Position numbers and translations under genes: made by a program. The notes below the pieces were generated by a model that saw only the letters and a program-made list of their open reading frames with translations, was not told the DNA's origin and searched no databases. A stretch of DNA of 38,455 bases from a virus, in the IMG/VR virus record IMGVR_UViG_3300009528_000012, positions 1 to 38,455 of that record; one strand, given 5' to 3'. Positions 20,081 through 28,351 of this stretch are shown here, in pieces; position 1 is the stretch's first letter; each line of letters opens with the position of its first letter.

Positions 20081-20274
20081 TGAACCCGCGAGCTAACGAG
20101 CGCCTTATCCAGCAGCGCCCAGACGGTACCTGCTTCCTGGCTATCCCCGCCGTATACAGGGACGAGCTTGGCATCAAGGGCGGGACGATCATCCGGTTCA
20201 CGCGCCAGGGGACCGCGCTCGTGCTAGAGCTAGTCGGCTGGCAGGAGCCGAAGAGGAAGGAGGTCCGATCGTGA
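20080..20274 (+). CDS. AbrB/SpoVT-like DNA-binding protein
   Basis: This encodes 64 residues from ATG 20080, with GAGGAGG upstream. RPDGTCFLAIPAVYRDELGI and KGGTIIRFTRQGTALVLEL are the swapped-hairpin AbrB pattern (a Pro-containing first strand followed by a Gly-rich turn). AbrB-like proteins are transition-state regulators or antitoxins; no toxin partner is evident nearby. It is coupled at both ends with overlapping neighbours. Confidence 0.75.
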   Translation: MNPRANERLIQQRPDGTCFLAIPAVYRDELGIKGGTIIRFTRQGTALVLELVGWQEPKRKEVRS

Positions 20275-20507
20275 ATGCTGAAGAGAGAGCAAGAATAATC
20301 GCAGAATATCTCTTAGGTGGTCCACAGTGGCATCAGAAGTTTCTCGTTAGGCACATCCGCGCCGCCCAGTACGAGGCGATGGAGAAGTGCCTTACGTATA
20401 TTGAGACAGCGTGGTTTGACAAAGATGGGATGCTCATCGCCGTGGATGGAAAGGACTTCCTTGACGATGTGCGCAACACCCTCATCAAGCAGCTAGGAAA
20501 GAAATGA
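20271..20507 (+). CDS. Hypothetical 78-residue protein
   Basis: The GTG overlaps the previous stop (GTGA) with GGAAGGAGG upstream. The product is mostly helical, with RHIRAAQYEAMEKCLTYIET in the middle and AVDGKDFLDDVRNTLIKQL at the end. No catalytic signature. It lies in the operon driven by the promoter at 19747. Confidence 0.7.
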   Translation: MNAEERARIIAEYLLGGPQWHQKFLVRHIRAAQYEAMEKCLTYIETAWFDKDGMLIAVDGKDFLDDVRNTLIKQLGKK

Positions 20508-20512
20508 CTCCA

Positions 20513-20576
20513 CGGGCGGCTGCGCTTACGAAGAGGAAGTGACGGATGTGATTAGAAGTCCTCGGCCAGCCGCCCG
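20513..20576 (+). other. Long-looped 10-bp stem between small genes
   Basis: CGGGCGGCTG (20513-20522) pairs perfectly with CAGCCGCCCG (20567-20576) around a 44-nt loop. It precedes the ribosome site AAGGAGGTG of the next gene. There is no U-tract. It could be an mRNA-stabilising or regulatory fold. Confidence 0.5.
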
Positions 20577-20595
20577 AGGGAAGGAGGTGTGAAGG

Positions 20596-20877
20596 ATGGA
20601 CGCAATTGAAGATGCAGTAAGAGCAATCCTGATGCGCTCAGTTGGCGAGGCGCTTGATGTTGAAGTTGAATATGGTATTCGTCAAGTTGAACGCGCTGTG
20701 GATACAAACAAAGAGGAGAATGAGAGGCTGCGGGAAATGGCAATCACCCAGTGCCGGAGGAGGGAAATTGAGCTCGTCTATTCAGGTGAGCGTGACGATA
20801 TGATCAGCGCTGAGGTGCGACAGATACTCGTTGATGAATTCGGCGAGGAGACGGTAGCCGCCCTCGCTAGGGAGTAA
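20596..20877 (+). CDS. Hypothetical 93-residue protein
   Basis: The ATG follows GGAAGGAGGTG. The product is highly charged and helical (LDVEVEYGIRQVERAVDTNK, EENERLREMAITQCRRREIE), likely a coiled coil. No known domain. It is the last gene before the head operon promoter at 20897. Confidence 0.7.
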   Translation: MDAIEDAVRAILMRSVGEALDVEVEYGIRQVERAVDTNKEENERLREMAITQCRRREIELVYSGERDDMISAEVRQILVDEFGEETVAALARE

Positions 20878-20896
20878 CCGTCACCTCTGATCGGCC

Positions 20897-20925
20897 TTGA
20901 CTTGATAGGGGGGGTATGATATACT
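20897..20925 (+). promoter_or_regulatory. Sigma70 promoter of the head operon
   Basis: TTGACT (20897-20902) and TATACT (20920-20925) are separated by 17 bp. A second TATGAT box overlaps just upstream but is too close to the -35. Transcription would start near 20932 and meet two hairpins before the portal gene. Confidence 0.8.
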
Positions 20926-20954
20926 GAGCGTGTAAGACATACTAGGTTGAAGGT

Positions 20955-21018
20955 AGCAGGCTGAGGGCCTGCTTGACTTGACGCCTTCTGGAGAAATCCG
21001 GGAGGCGTTTTCGCTTTT
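20955..21018 (+). terminator. Leader hairpin and terminator-like hairpin before the portal gene
   Basis: AGCAGGC (20955-20961) pairs with GCCTGCT (20967-20973). ACGCCTTCTGGA (20981-20992) pairs along all 12 positions, two of them G-U, with TCCGGGAGGCGT (20997-21008) around a GAAA tetraloop, and is followed by TTTCGCTTTT. Since it stands between promoter and first head gene, it either marks a short RNA or is an attenuator that must be overcome for late expression. Confidence 0.8.
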
Positions 21019-21030
21019 GTGAGGTGGTAG

Positions 21031-23127
21031 ATGGGAGTTCGCAGCCGGATCGCGCAGACCGTATTGAATTGGGCTGTCCGCAAGACGACCTTGGCGGACT
21101 ACCTCAAAGAGCATGTTGGCGACGCAGGGGTTTATTCCGCGCGCAAGGAATGGAGCGTATACAACGCGATCAAAGAGGGCTACAAGGCTCATCCGGTTGT
21201 ATTTCGTGCGATGAACTTGCGTGCAAGCACTGTAGGGAGTGTTCCTTGGCAAGTAAAGACAATGGGCCGTGACGGGCCTGAGATTGTCGAAAAGCATTCG
21301 GCGGTCGATTTTCAGAAGCGACCGCATCCGAGGATTGGCTGGGACCAACTCATCCGCCGCGTGATCATCTTTTGCATTCTCGGCGGGGATCACTGCTGGC
21401 ACATTAACTCAGTGGGAAAGCCGATTCGCACCGTGTGGGTCCATCCGCTGTTGCCGCACCTGCTTGAGATTAAGCTGAGTGACGAGGGGGAGTTCGTCTA
21501 CGAGTATACCGCAAAGGGCAAACTAGAGCCCCGGAAATTCAAACAAGATGAGGTCGTCCATTTCCAGTACTTTGACCCGCTCTCGGATGTTCACGGTATG
21601 GGACAGATTGAGCCTGCGGGCCGGGTGATAGACACAGCCAACGCCGCTTTCGATTGGAACAAGGAGGCGGTGGTGAACAACCGCCTTGTGCCCGACGTGG
21701 TGATTGGCATCGATCCAGCTACCTCGAAGGAGTCTTACACAAAGGTGCGTGAGAAGATAGATGAGCGTAGCGGCAAGCTGAAGGCGCGGGCGGCACTGCT
21801 TGTGCCGGGGCTCAAGAGTTTTCAGCAGGGCAAGCTCACGCCGATCGAGATGGACTACAACAAGTCCCTCTCTCGGGCCGATCGGCAGATCTGCATTGAT
21901 CTCGGTGTTTATCCTGACTTGATCGGCGTAGAGGATGCGACCTACGAGAACTACGAAAAGGCGCGGCGCGCGCTGTGGACTGACACGGCTATCCCCGATC
22001 TGATCTTCATCCGCAACATAATCAACCGGCAGCTTGCGCCGCAGTTCGACGGCGAGATCTGGTTTGACTTCGACCTCACTAAGACCGAGGCGATGGTGTG
22101 GGCGCGGCGGGAGAACGCCGAGGAAGCCAAACACTATATAGCAATGGGGATAGCACCCCGCGTAATCAACGAGCGGCTGAACCTTGGGTTTAATCCCGAC
22201 GAGTGTCCTGCTACCGGATTCCTGCCCGCGACGCTCCTTCCCGTCGTTGTTTCCAAGAGTGGAGGCCGATCAGTCCCATCCCGGGCTCGACGAGCAAGTA
22301 TGGAGTTCTATGACAACTATCGCTCGATCAATCTCCAAACCGACGCTCAATTTGCCGCGCACTGGCGGACGGTAGATCGGCAAGAACAGGCATTCACTAA
22401 CGGCATCACGGCGAAGGTACGCGAGCGGTTCGATGAGGAGCGGAAGGCGGTCGTAAAGGCGATCAAGGAAGGCCGGCGCGACCTCGACCCCGTGATCGAC
22501 TCGCAGGCCGACGCGTGGAGCAAGCTGTTGACCGCCGCGTGCCGTGCGGTGATCGAGCACTTCGGTGAGCAGACGGCGAAGGATCTGTCGGGCGGTGAGG
22601 CGGCGATCTATCCTGGGGAGCACCGATACGTTTTCGACCCGTGGAACGCACTGATTCAGGGGTTCGTGGCGACAAAGGTCGCAAAGGACGTCCAGCACGT
22701 CACCGACACCACGAAGAAGACGATTCGCACGGCGGTGGCCGAGGGCCTCAACGCGAACGAGGGTTCGGTGCAGATAGCGAAGCGCGTCGAGGGGATCTAC
22801 AGCGCCAAGTGGATGGGCGAATGGGGCTACATACCAGCGCCAAGTGAGTGTAAGTACCGCTGCGCGGTGATCGCTCGCACGGAGGTTCACAGCGCGGCGG
22901 GATTTGCGATGCACGAGTCGGCACGGCAGTCGGGCGTGGTCGAGGAGAAGCATTGGTACGACTCCAGCGATGAGCGTGTGCGGGATAGCCACATAGCAGC
23001 TACAGCGCAGGGGTGGATACCGTTCGACCAAGTGTATTCAAACGGATGTATGTACCCGGGTGATGGGCCAGCCGAGGAAGTGCTGTTGTGTAGGTGCGTT
23101 GAGGCATTTAGGACTAGGAGGCGGTGA
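21031..23127 (+). CDS. Portal protein fused to MuF-like minor head domain
   Basis: This encodes 698 residues with GAGGTGGT upstream. Residues 1 to about 390 match an HK97-type portal: YKAHPVVFRAMNLRASTVGS, then LGGDHCWHINSVG and QICIDLGVYPDLIGVEDATY. Residues about 400-500 are a connecting helical region. Residues about 540-698 are a Mu gpF/SPP1 gp7-like domain: NANEGSVQIAKRVEGIY, IARTEVHSAAGFAMHESAR, HWYDSSDERVRDSH and CRCV at the end. The portal ring is the DNA gate and the F domain is usually a separate minor head protein; here they are one chain. The stop overlaps the protease start region. Confidence 0.92.
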   Translation: MGVRSRIAQTVLNWAVRKTTLADYLKEHVGDAGVYSARKEWSVYNAIKEGYKAHPVVFRAMNLRASTVGSVPWQVKTMGRDGPEIVEKHSAVDFQKRPHPRIGWDQLIRRVIIFCILGGDHCWHINSVGKPIRTVWVHPLLPHLLEIKLSDEGEFVYEYTAKGKLEPRKFKQDEVVHFQYFDPLSDVHGMGQIEPAGRVIDTANAAFDWNKEAVVNNRLVPDVVIGIDPATSKESYTKVREKIDERSGKLKARAALLVPGLKSFQQGKLTPIEMDYNKSLSRADRQICIDLGVYPDLIGVEDATYENYEKARRALWTDTAIPDLIFIRNIINRQLAPQFDGEIWFDFDLTKTEAMVWARRENAEEAKHYIAMGIAPRVINERLNLGFNPDECPATGFLPATLLPVVVSKSGGRSVPSRARRASMEFYDNYRSINLQTDAQFAAHWRTVDRQEQAFTNGITAKVRERFDEERKAVVKAIKEGRRDLDPVIDSQADAWSKLLTAACRAVIEHFGEQTAKDLSGGEAAIYPGEHRYVFDPWNALIQGFVATKVAKDVQHVTDTTKKTIRTAVAEGLNANEGSVQIAKRVEGIYSAKWMGEWGYIPAPSECKYRCAVIARTEVHSAAGFAMHESARQSGVVEEKHWYDSSDERVRDSHIAATAQGWIPFDQVYSNGCMYPGDGPAEEVLLCRCVEAFRTRRR

Positions 23128-23129
23128 GG

Positions 23130-23918
23130 ATGAAAGATATCGAATTCAGGGCTTATAAGCTGAGTGAGATCGAGACGCGGGAGAAGGAGAATACTGGCTA
23201 CTTCTCCGGATACGCCTCGGTCTTCGGGAATGAGGACAACTGCGGGACTATTGTCGACAAGGGCGCGTTCAAGAAGACGATTAAAGAGAACGATGGCGTC
23301 TTTCCTATTCTGTTTTTCCATGACCCGACAGTACCTGTCGGCATCGGGCCTTTCCGGGAGGACTCGAAGGGCCTGCTTATAGAGGACGGCGAGATCGACC
23401 TAGATACACAAGCTGGACATGATACGTTCAGCGGGATCAAGCGGGGCTATATCGACCGCCTTTCGATCGGCTTTACAAGGATCACGGAGCAACTCATCAA
23501 TAAAGTGGTGCATCTGAAGGAGTTGAAGCTGTGGGAATCTTCGCTTATCACCCGTAACTTCGCGGCCAACGAGATCGCGCTGATCAGTGATGTGCGGGCG
23601 GTGACCACGGGAATCAGGAGGGTGGATATCGCCCTAGAGAACGGGGCAACTCTGGAATTACAGAATGCCTTGATTGATCTACGGTGCTTGCTAGGGAACG
23701 TTTCCAAGAAACGGGGCGATGATGAAGAAGAGGTTTTGGAAGAGATAAGAGAATTACACGCACTCCTTAAAGGCGACGGGCCGCCTGATGGCACCCCCGC
23801 TGGTAGGGAGCCGCACCTTACGGGACTAGGGCCGCGAGAGCACCCCGATCCTTTGGAGCAGTTCCGCGCCATTGGGCGCGAGATCAGGAAGTCAAAGGTG
23901 GTGAACCAAAATGGGTAA
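23130..23918 (+). CDS. HK97-family prohead protease
   Basis: This encodes 262 residues. ATG 23130 is preferred over GTG 23124, with AGGAGG eight bases upstream. GYFSGYASVFGNEDN, FFHDP (catalytic His) and GYIDRLSIGFT (catalytic Ser) are the U35 peptidase signature. The last ~90 residues are an acidic extension with a coiled segment and Pro/Gly-rich tail, possibly with scaffold function. The enzyme matures the capsid protein encoded next, whose start it overlaps by 8 bp. Confidence 0.93.
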   Translation: MKDIEFRAYKLSEIETREKENTGYFSGYASVFGNEDNCGTIVDKGAFKKTIKENDGVFPILFFHDPTVPVGIGPFREDSKGLLIEDGEIDLDTQAGHDTFSGIKRGYIDRLSIGFTRITEQLINKVVHLKELKLWESSLITRNFAANEIALISDVRAVTTGIRRVDIALENGATLELQNALIDLRCLLGNVSKKRGDDEEEVLEEIRELHALLKGDGPPDGTPAGREPHLTGLGPREHPDPLEQFRAIGREIRKSKVVNQNG

Positions 23919-25140
23919 ACAAAACGATAAAAAGGAAGCTGGTGAGCTTCTAAAGGATATCCACCAAGGCATTGAGCAACTGCGCGACAGCCATGAGGAG
24001 CGCCTTAAGGCAATAGAAGAGGCGCAGGGCGAAGCGCTCAGTGATAGGCAGGTTGTTCAAGCCGTAAAGGATACCCTAAAGGAGATGGAGGTCACCGGGC
24101 TAAAGCCCGCTCTGGACGACGTACGCAAGCAGTACGACGAGCTTGTGCTACGCCTGAACCAGCCGGGCCTTGTGACCGAGCAACGGAGGGAAGACGAAGA
24201 GGAGAAGCGCTCCTTCCTGCACTACGTTCGCACGGGGCAGCTTCAAGCCCCGGAGTGCCGGGCGCTCGTGCAGGATGCTACGGGGTTGATCCTCACCCCA
24301 CGGGAGTTGGAGGCCGGGGTGATACGGTCGATCCCCGAGCTGACGTTCATGTGGCCGCTTGTGGCCCATAGACCGACTAACAGGGATCGCATTCTGCGAC
24401 GGTCGCTGACAGAGCTGTCGATCGCCTGGGGCGGCAAGCTGGAGACGGGTGGAACCCTGACTCAATCGACACCGGTTCCAAGTGAAGAGTGGCAGTACGT
24501 CTACGATTCGCACGGCTTGGCGAAGGTCGGCCGCGACGAGCTCGAAGATGCCGATATCGATCTTGTGCCAATCATCCAAGATTCGTTCGCACGAGCATTT
24601 TCCGAGGATGCCGACGCGAAGATCGTGGTGGGTACGGGCACAAACCAGCCGACGGGGATCACGAACGGTGCGACCGTGACGAGAGTCGAGGCCGCTGCGA
24701 ATACGGTGATCACTTCGCTGGACATCATGAAGCTGTTCTACCAGGTCCCGGCGAAGTATCTCAACAAGGCCGATTGTGCCTTCGTGATGAACCGCTCGAC
24801 AGAGTACGTGCTGGCGATCGAGCGCGATCAAGCTGGTGGCGCGGGTACCGGGCAGTTCATGTGGCAGCCCCCGCTCCAAGCGGGGCTGGTGCCGGTGATC
24901 CGGGGCTATCCTGTCTACAACCAGGACGACCTCGATGAGATTGACGACTCGGCGGATCAGGATCTCGTGCTCTTCGGAAACTTCAAGATGGGCTACCGGA
25001 CAATCGATCGCAAGGGGATGTACGTCCTGCGGCTGGATGAGCTCTACGTTGAGGAAGGCATGGTCGGGTTCTTCGTCGGTCGTCGATGGGGCGGCTCGGT
25101 TATCCGGGCTGACGCCATGCGGATTCTCGATACACCTTAA
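23911..25140 (+). CDS. Major capsid protein, HK97 fold
   Basis: This encodes 409 residues. Residues 1 to about 95 are a charged coiled coil (delta or scaffold domain), to be removed by the protease. The shell domain follows, with SIPELTFMWPLVAHRPTNRD, then EEWQYVYDSHGLAKVGRDEL, GTGTNQPTGIT, and C-terminal PVIRGYPVYNQDDL and DLVLFGNFKMGYR, all characteristic of Phage_capsid (HK97 gp5). Codon use is GC-rich like the other structural genes. It lies in the standard portal, protease, capsid order. Confidence 0.95.
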   Translation: MGKQNDKKEAGELLKDIHQGIEQLRDSHEERLKAIEEAQGEALSDRQVVQAVKDTLKEMEVTGLKPALDDVRKQYDELVLRLNQPGLVTEQRREDEEEKRSFLHYVRTGQLQAPECRALVQDATGLILTPRELEAGVIRSIPELTFMWPLVAHRPTNRDRILRRSLTELSIAWGGKLETGGTLTQSTPVPSEEWQYVYDSHGLAKVGRDELEDADIDLVPIIQDSFARAFSEDADAKIVVGTGTNQPTGITNGATVTRVEAAANTVITSLDIMKLFYQVPAKYLNKADCAFVMNRSTEYVLAIERDQAGGAGTGQFMWQPPLQAGLVPVIRGYPVYNQDDLDEIDDSADQDLVLFGNFKMGYRTIDRKGMYVLRLDELYVEEGMVGFFVGRRWGGSVIRADAMRILDTP

Positions 25141-25154
25141 TAGGAGTGATTGAC

Positions 25155-25922
25155 ATGAAGAAAATACTGCTACTGCTTTTGATTCTGGCGCTGGGTGTGA
25201 CTGCTTTTGGCGTCCGGCGTTGCGCGGAGTCGGATGGGACGGATGCGTTTTGCTTCTCGGATGACGAGGAGTTGCATTTCGGAACGGGCTTGGATGTCGA
25301 TATCGGGTGGTTCACCGACGACGCCGACGCCCACTATCTCGGAATCAAGGTGCAAACCTTTATTGGTTTCGAGACAGCTACTTTCGAGCATCGGTATTCC
25401 TACACTGGGTTGAGTTACAACTTGAACGTTCAAACGCCTTCCGTTGCCGGACTAGAAGTCCAGAATGGAGAGGCGCTGACGTGCGTCGGGCTTGACGGTG
25501 GTGCGGCGGAGATTGGCACGACTGAGGGTTATGTCAGTATCGGTGACGACGCGGATTTTCTGCGGTTCGTAATGCCTATTCCGTGCTTATGGGTGGATAC
25601 CGCTCAAACCGAATCGCTAATAGTCTCATTCGACATACACGAGCAAGCAGGGGAAGAGTGTAACATCGACGTTCGAATCTTCGAATGCGGGACTAATCTA
25701 TCGGCGATCATCACGGATACTCTTGTTATAACAGATGGAGATGCCCGTCAATGGGAACCCCTGGTGACGTACGCGGCTGGTATCGGAGCTGCGGCTCAGA
25801 CTACTTTAACCGCCGATGATTCCTATCTGATCATTGAGATAACGCCAACCGCTGATACGGATGATTTCTATGTCTATGGCGCGAGGCTCCTATATCAGAC
25901 TGGAATACAGGCGACGCAGTAA
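25155..25922 (+). CDS. Signal-peptide-bearing beta-rich protein in the head operon
   Basis: This encodes 255 residues. ATG 25155 is preferred to GTG 25146 because of TAGGAG placement. It begins MKKILLLLLILALGVTAFG, a clear secretory signal without lipobox. The rest is Asp/Thr-rich beta sandwich. The C-terminal half (VMPIPCLWVDTAQTES to the end) resembles the C-terminal half of the protein at 26224: a PIP motif, then long strands and a final aromatic strand. Position after the capsid gene suggests a head decoration or fibre protein, yet an export signal does not fit cytoplasmic capsid assembly. Confidence 0.72.
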   Translation: MKKILLLLLILALGVTAFGVRRCAESDGTDAFCFSDDEELHFGTGLDVDIGWFTDDADAHYLGIKVQTFIGFETATFEHRYSYTGLSYNLNVQTPSVAGLEVQNGEALTCVGLDGGAAEIGTTEGYVSIGDDADFLRFVMPIPCLWVDTAQTESLIVSFDIHEQAGEECNIDVRIFECGTNLSAIITDTLVITDGDARQWEPLVTYAAGIGAAAQTTLTADDSYLIIEITPTADTDDFYVYGARLLYQTGIQATQ

Positions 25923-25949
25923 AGAGCTGGCTATAGGTGGTGAAACAAC

Positions 25950-25975
25950 GGGGCCGGCTGGCAACGGCCGGCCCC
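25950..25975 (+). other. GC-rich hairpin within the head operon
   Basis: GGGGCCGGC (25950-25958) and GCCGGCCCC (25967-25975) pair perfectly, with no U-tract after. It probably slows decay or gives partial termination after the abundant capsid message. Confidence 0.6.
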
Positions 25976-25993
25976 ACTAGAAAGGAGCGGCTT

Positions 25994-26218
25994 ATGAAGA
26001 AGGTGAGGCTGCTGGTGACGATGCCGATACACGGTACGTTGGTGTCGAAGGGCGATACCGTCGAGCTCGACGAGAAGGAGGCGGCCTTGTTGGTGACAAC
26101 GGACCGTGCGGAGTACGTCGAACCGAAGGCCCCCGTTGACTACAAGGAGAAGTTTGGAAAGAAAGGCCCAGATGAAGACCGGGTGTTAGATACCCCCGAG
26201 AACCGGGGAAAGAGGTGA
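25994..26218 (+). CDS. Small 74-residue head-operon protein
   Basis: ATG 25994 is chosen because AAAGGAGCGG lies just upstream and the hairpin separates it from earlier in-frame codons. The first half is a small beta fold (KKVRLLVTMPIHGTLVSKGD, then VELDEKEAALLV), like small phage proteins with a PxG...GD pattern found between capsid and connector genes. The C-terminus is charged and disordered. The role is unknown. Confidence 0.75.
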   Translation: MKKVRLLVTMPIHGTLVSKGDTVELDEKEAALLVTTDRAEYVEPKAPVDYKEKFGKKGPDEDRVLDTPENRGKR

Positions 26219-26223
26219 TTGAG

Positions 26224-27087
26224 ATGAAGAGGCTATTACTGATTCTGCTTTTGGTCCTGGCGGTGGGTTGTTTTACCACCTTCACAGGCTTCGGCGGTGT
26301 TGTGTGTGACACGCTTGAGGTGACCGGGGTTTCGATACTGCGCGGGTCCACGACGCTCTACGCCGTGATCCTCAGTGGGTCCTTCACCGGCGACTTCGAC
26401 CTTAACTCGTATGCCGATATCGACTCGACGAGTGATACGTACTATGCCGCAAACATCAAAACAACCGGCAACGGCGGTTCATTGTACGTCGATTCGACAG
26501 GCACGGGCAATATCTTCGCCGTCGCGCACGACGGGACGACTCAGTTCTCGATACCGGACGGCGGTGGGTTTGTCTTCGCCGACGCATCAAAGCCGGTAAA
26601 GAGGATCTATTTGCCGATCGACGTTGGTGGAGGTACGGCGGACACAGAGACTTTCCAGAATTCACCATCGATCAACCTAGATGCAACCGACGAGACTTTC
26701 TACGCATCGGTGCCTATTCCCGCTGATTGGGATGGCGCTTCGGACCTCACAATCTACGTGATGGTCGGGAACGAGATCGCGGAGACCGACGGCGACGACG
26801 TGTCGATCACGTTCACGGTCAAGGGATACGCAGACGGCGAGACGATGGCAACGGCCGGGCAAACCTGCGCGCTGTTGCAGGACCTCACTAGCGGCGACGA
26901 AGCGATCGATATCGTCAATCAGTGCACAGCGGTAATCGACTACAACGAGGCGAGTCACCCGATTGCCGTCGACGATATCATGACCATCAAGGGCTTCGTG
27001 AACCTTGCTGCCGGTGTTGAATGCACTGGGCCGCTGCACATCGTCGCATGGTGGATCGAGTACACGGCGGACCAGTTGAGCCAATAG
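26224..27087 (+). CDS. Lipoprotein-like beta-rich protein in the head operon
   Basis: This encodes 287 residues from ATG 26224 (AAAGAGGTGATT upstream). MKRLLLILLLVLAVGC is a signal peptide ending in a plausible lipobox (LAVGC, Cys about 16). Then come Thr/Asp/Gly-rich strands with short repeats (TLEVTGVSILRGSTTLYAV) as in phage fibres, and a C-terminal sandwich containing YASVPIPADWDGASDLTIYV and WWIEYTADQ related to 25155. Together they look like paired virion-surface or envelope proteins. Neither position nor motif settles which. Confidence 0.72.
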   Translation: MKRLLLILLLVLAVGCFTTFTGFGGVVCDTLEVTGVSILRGSTTLYAVILSGSFTGDFDLNSYADIDSTSDTYYAANIKTTGNGGSLYVDSTGTGNIFAVAHDGTTQFSIPDGGGFVFADASKPVKRIYLPIDVGGGTADTETFQNSPSINLDATDETFYASVPIPADWDGASDLTIYVMVGNEIAETDGDDVSITFTVKGYADGETMATAGQTCALLQDLTSGDEAIDIVNQCTAVIDYNEASHPIAVDDIMTIKGFVNLAAGVECTGPLHIVAWWIEYTADQLSQ

Positions 27088-27095
27088 GAGACTTG

Positions 27096-27263
27096 ATGGG
27101 GAATAAGAGACTGCGGCCTAAGCGGAGCGTCAAGAGGCTCCTTGTCGGAGAGCTGAGGGAGCTTCGGAAGCTATTACACGGAGAATCGCCGCTTACCGGG
27201 GCTTTGAATCCCGATGTGCCGCAAGTTCCACGCCCCAAAAGGAGACGCTATGAGCTTGGGTGA
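27096..27263 (+). CDS. Small 55-residue basic protein
   Basis: The ATG follows AATAGGAGACTTG. The product is very basic with one amphipathic helix (RSVKRLLVGELRELRKLLHG) and a Pro/Arg-rich tail. It overlaps the next gene by 14 bp. It may bind DNA or act inside the head; no family was recognised. Confidence 0.6.
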   Translation: MGNKRLRPKRSVKRLLVGELRELRKLLHGESPLTGALNPDVPQVPRPKRRRYELG

Positions 27264-27420
27264 ATCGACCGTAAGGGCGGACCAGATCGTGGCAGCGCAA
27301 ACAATCAGGATCCGCATTAAAGGCATTCATGCGATGAGAGTGCGGCTATGGGTAGCCCGGACGCTAATCTGGCTGGCCCGCAAGACTGGTCGTTTGAGCA
27401 TGAAGATCGAACTGGAGTGA
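27250..27420 (+). CDS. Small 56-residue protein
   Basis: The ATG has AAAAGGAG upstream. Gly/Ser at the N-terminus, then basic, moderately hydrophobic helices (GIHAMRVRLWVARTLIWLAR). The ARTLIWLARK stretch might associate with membrane or another protein. The stop is one base before the connector gene ATG. Function unknown. Confidence 0.6.
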   Translation: MSLGESTVRADQIVAAQTIRIRIKGIHAMRVRLWVARTLIWLARKTGRLSMKIELE

Positions 27421-27421
27421 A

Positions 27422-28351
27422 ATGGGAGCCGTCACCGACCGCCTGACGATCTCGCTGGAGGAATTGCGCGACTACGTGCACCTCACCCCGGCGGACGAGG
27501 GGACTGCCGTGATGGAGTCCCTCGGCCTCGGCAACGCGGGGCCGTGGACGCCCGCGCACGCACCCGACTTGATCCTGACGACGCTCAGGGTCTACGCCGG
27601 GGCCGTAGGCGGGGCGCTCGGCCTGTTGACCGAGATAACGGACTATATCGTCGACGAGGAGACGCAAGTCATCACGCGGGTTGCTACGGGTGCGATTGAG
27701 GATACGGATCTCGTGGTCGCCGAGTACCGCTATAGCTCTGTGGCGTGCGCCGAGGATGTGCTGATCCTTGCGATGGCCGCAGCGGCCACGAAGGCGGCGG
27801 ACGAGTATCTGAACAACCCGTTCGAGGGGATCGTTCCGCAGGTGAAGTTTACCGCCGTCCTGGCCAGCCATGCGATCACGGTGGATAGCGTCTGTTTCAC
27901 CGCTGCGGACGCGAAGGACGAGGACAAGCGGGAGTTCGTTGTCGGTGTGGATGATTCAGAGACGGCGGACAACTTCTGCGAGTTGGTTAACTCGACCACG
28001 CTCGGCGGCTCCTACGGCGCGGTCGGTGTCGAAGGAGTGATTGCCACAAACACCGATGGCACGGTCAAGTTCACGAAGCGCTACCCGCGAGTGGAGGACA
28101 TCGTGGTCACAAGCTCGACCGCCACCCGGCTGTTGGTGCGGAATGTGAGGACCGAGCTTGCTGTTCCCGATCCGGTCAAAGTGTGGTGCCTGCTATACGT
28201 GAAGCGCCACTTCATGAACCGCGATGGGCATCTACAAAGGAACGTAGACGGCCTCGGGTCGACCATGTGGATACCGATAAAGGCGGAGGGCCAGGGTATC
28301 GGCGAGGACTACACGCTGATAAGCCTGCTTCGCTTACTGCCGGGGTTCTGA
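27422..28351 (+). CDS. Head-tail connector (gp6-like) with inserted beta domain
   Basis: This encodes 309 residues. The start LTISLEELRDYVHLTPADEG and the end VWCLLYVKRHFMNRDGHLQR with TLISLLRLLPGF resemble gp6-type head-completion adaptors. The middle (about 105-235) contains a separate domain (VDSVCFTAADAKDEDKREF, VEGVIATNTDGTVKFTKRYP) of a kind often inserted into phage structural proteins. Position immediately before the head-closure protein supports the call. Length is larger than the usual ~100-200 residues because of the insertion. Confidence 0.72.
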   Translation: MGAVTDRLTISLEELRDYVHLTPADEGTAVMESLGLGNAGPWTPAHAPDLILTTLRVYAGAVGGALGLLTEITDYIVDEETQVITRVATGAIEDTDLVVAEYRYSSVACAEDVLILAMAAAATKAADEYLNNPFEGIVPQVKFTAVLASHAITVDSVCFTAADAKDEDKREFVVGVDDSETADNFCELVNSTTLGGSYGAVGVEGVIATNTDGTVKFTKRYPRVEDIVVTSSTATRLLVRNVRTELAVPDPVKVWCLLYVKRHFMNRDGHLQRNVDGLGSTMWIPIKAEGQGIGEDYTLISLLRLLPGF

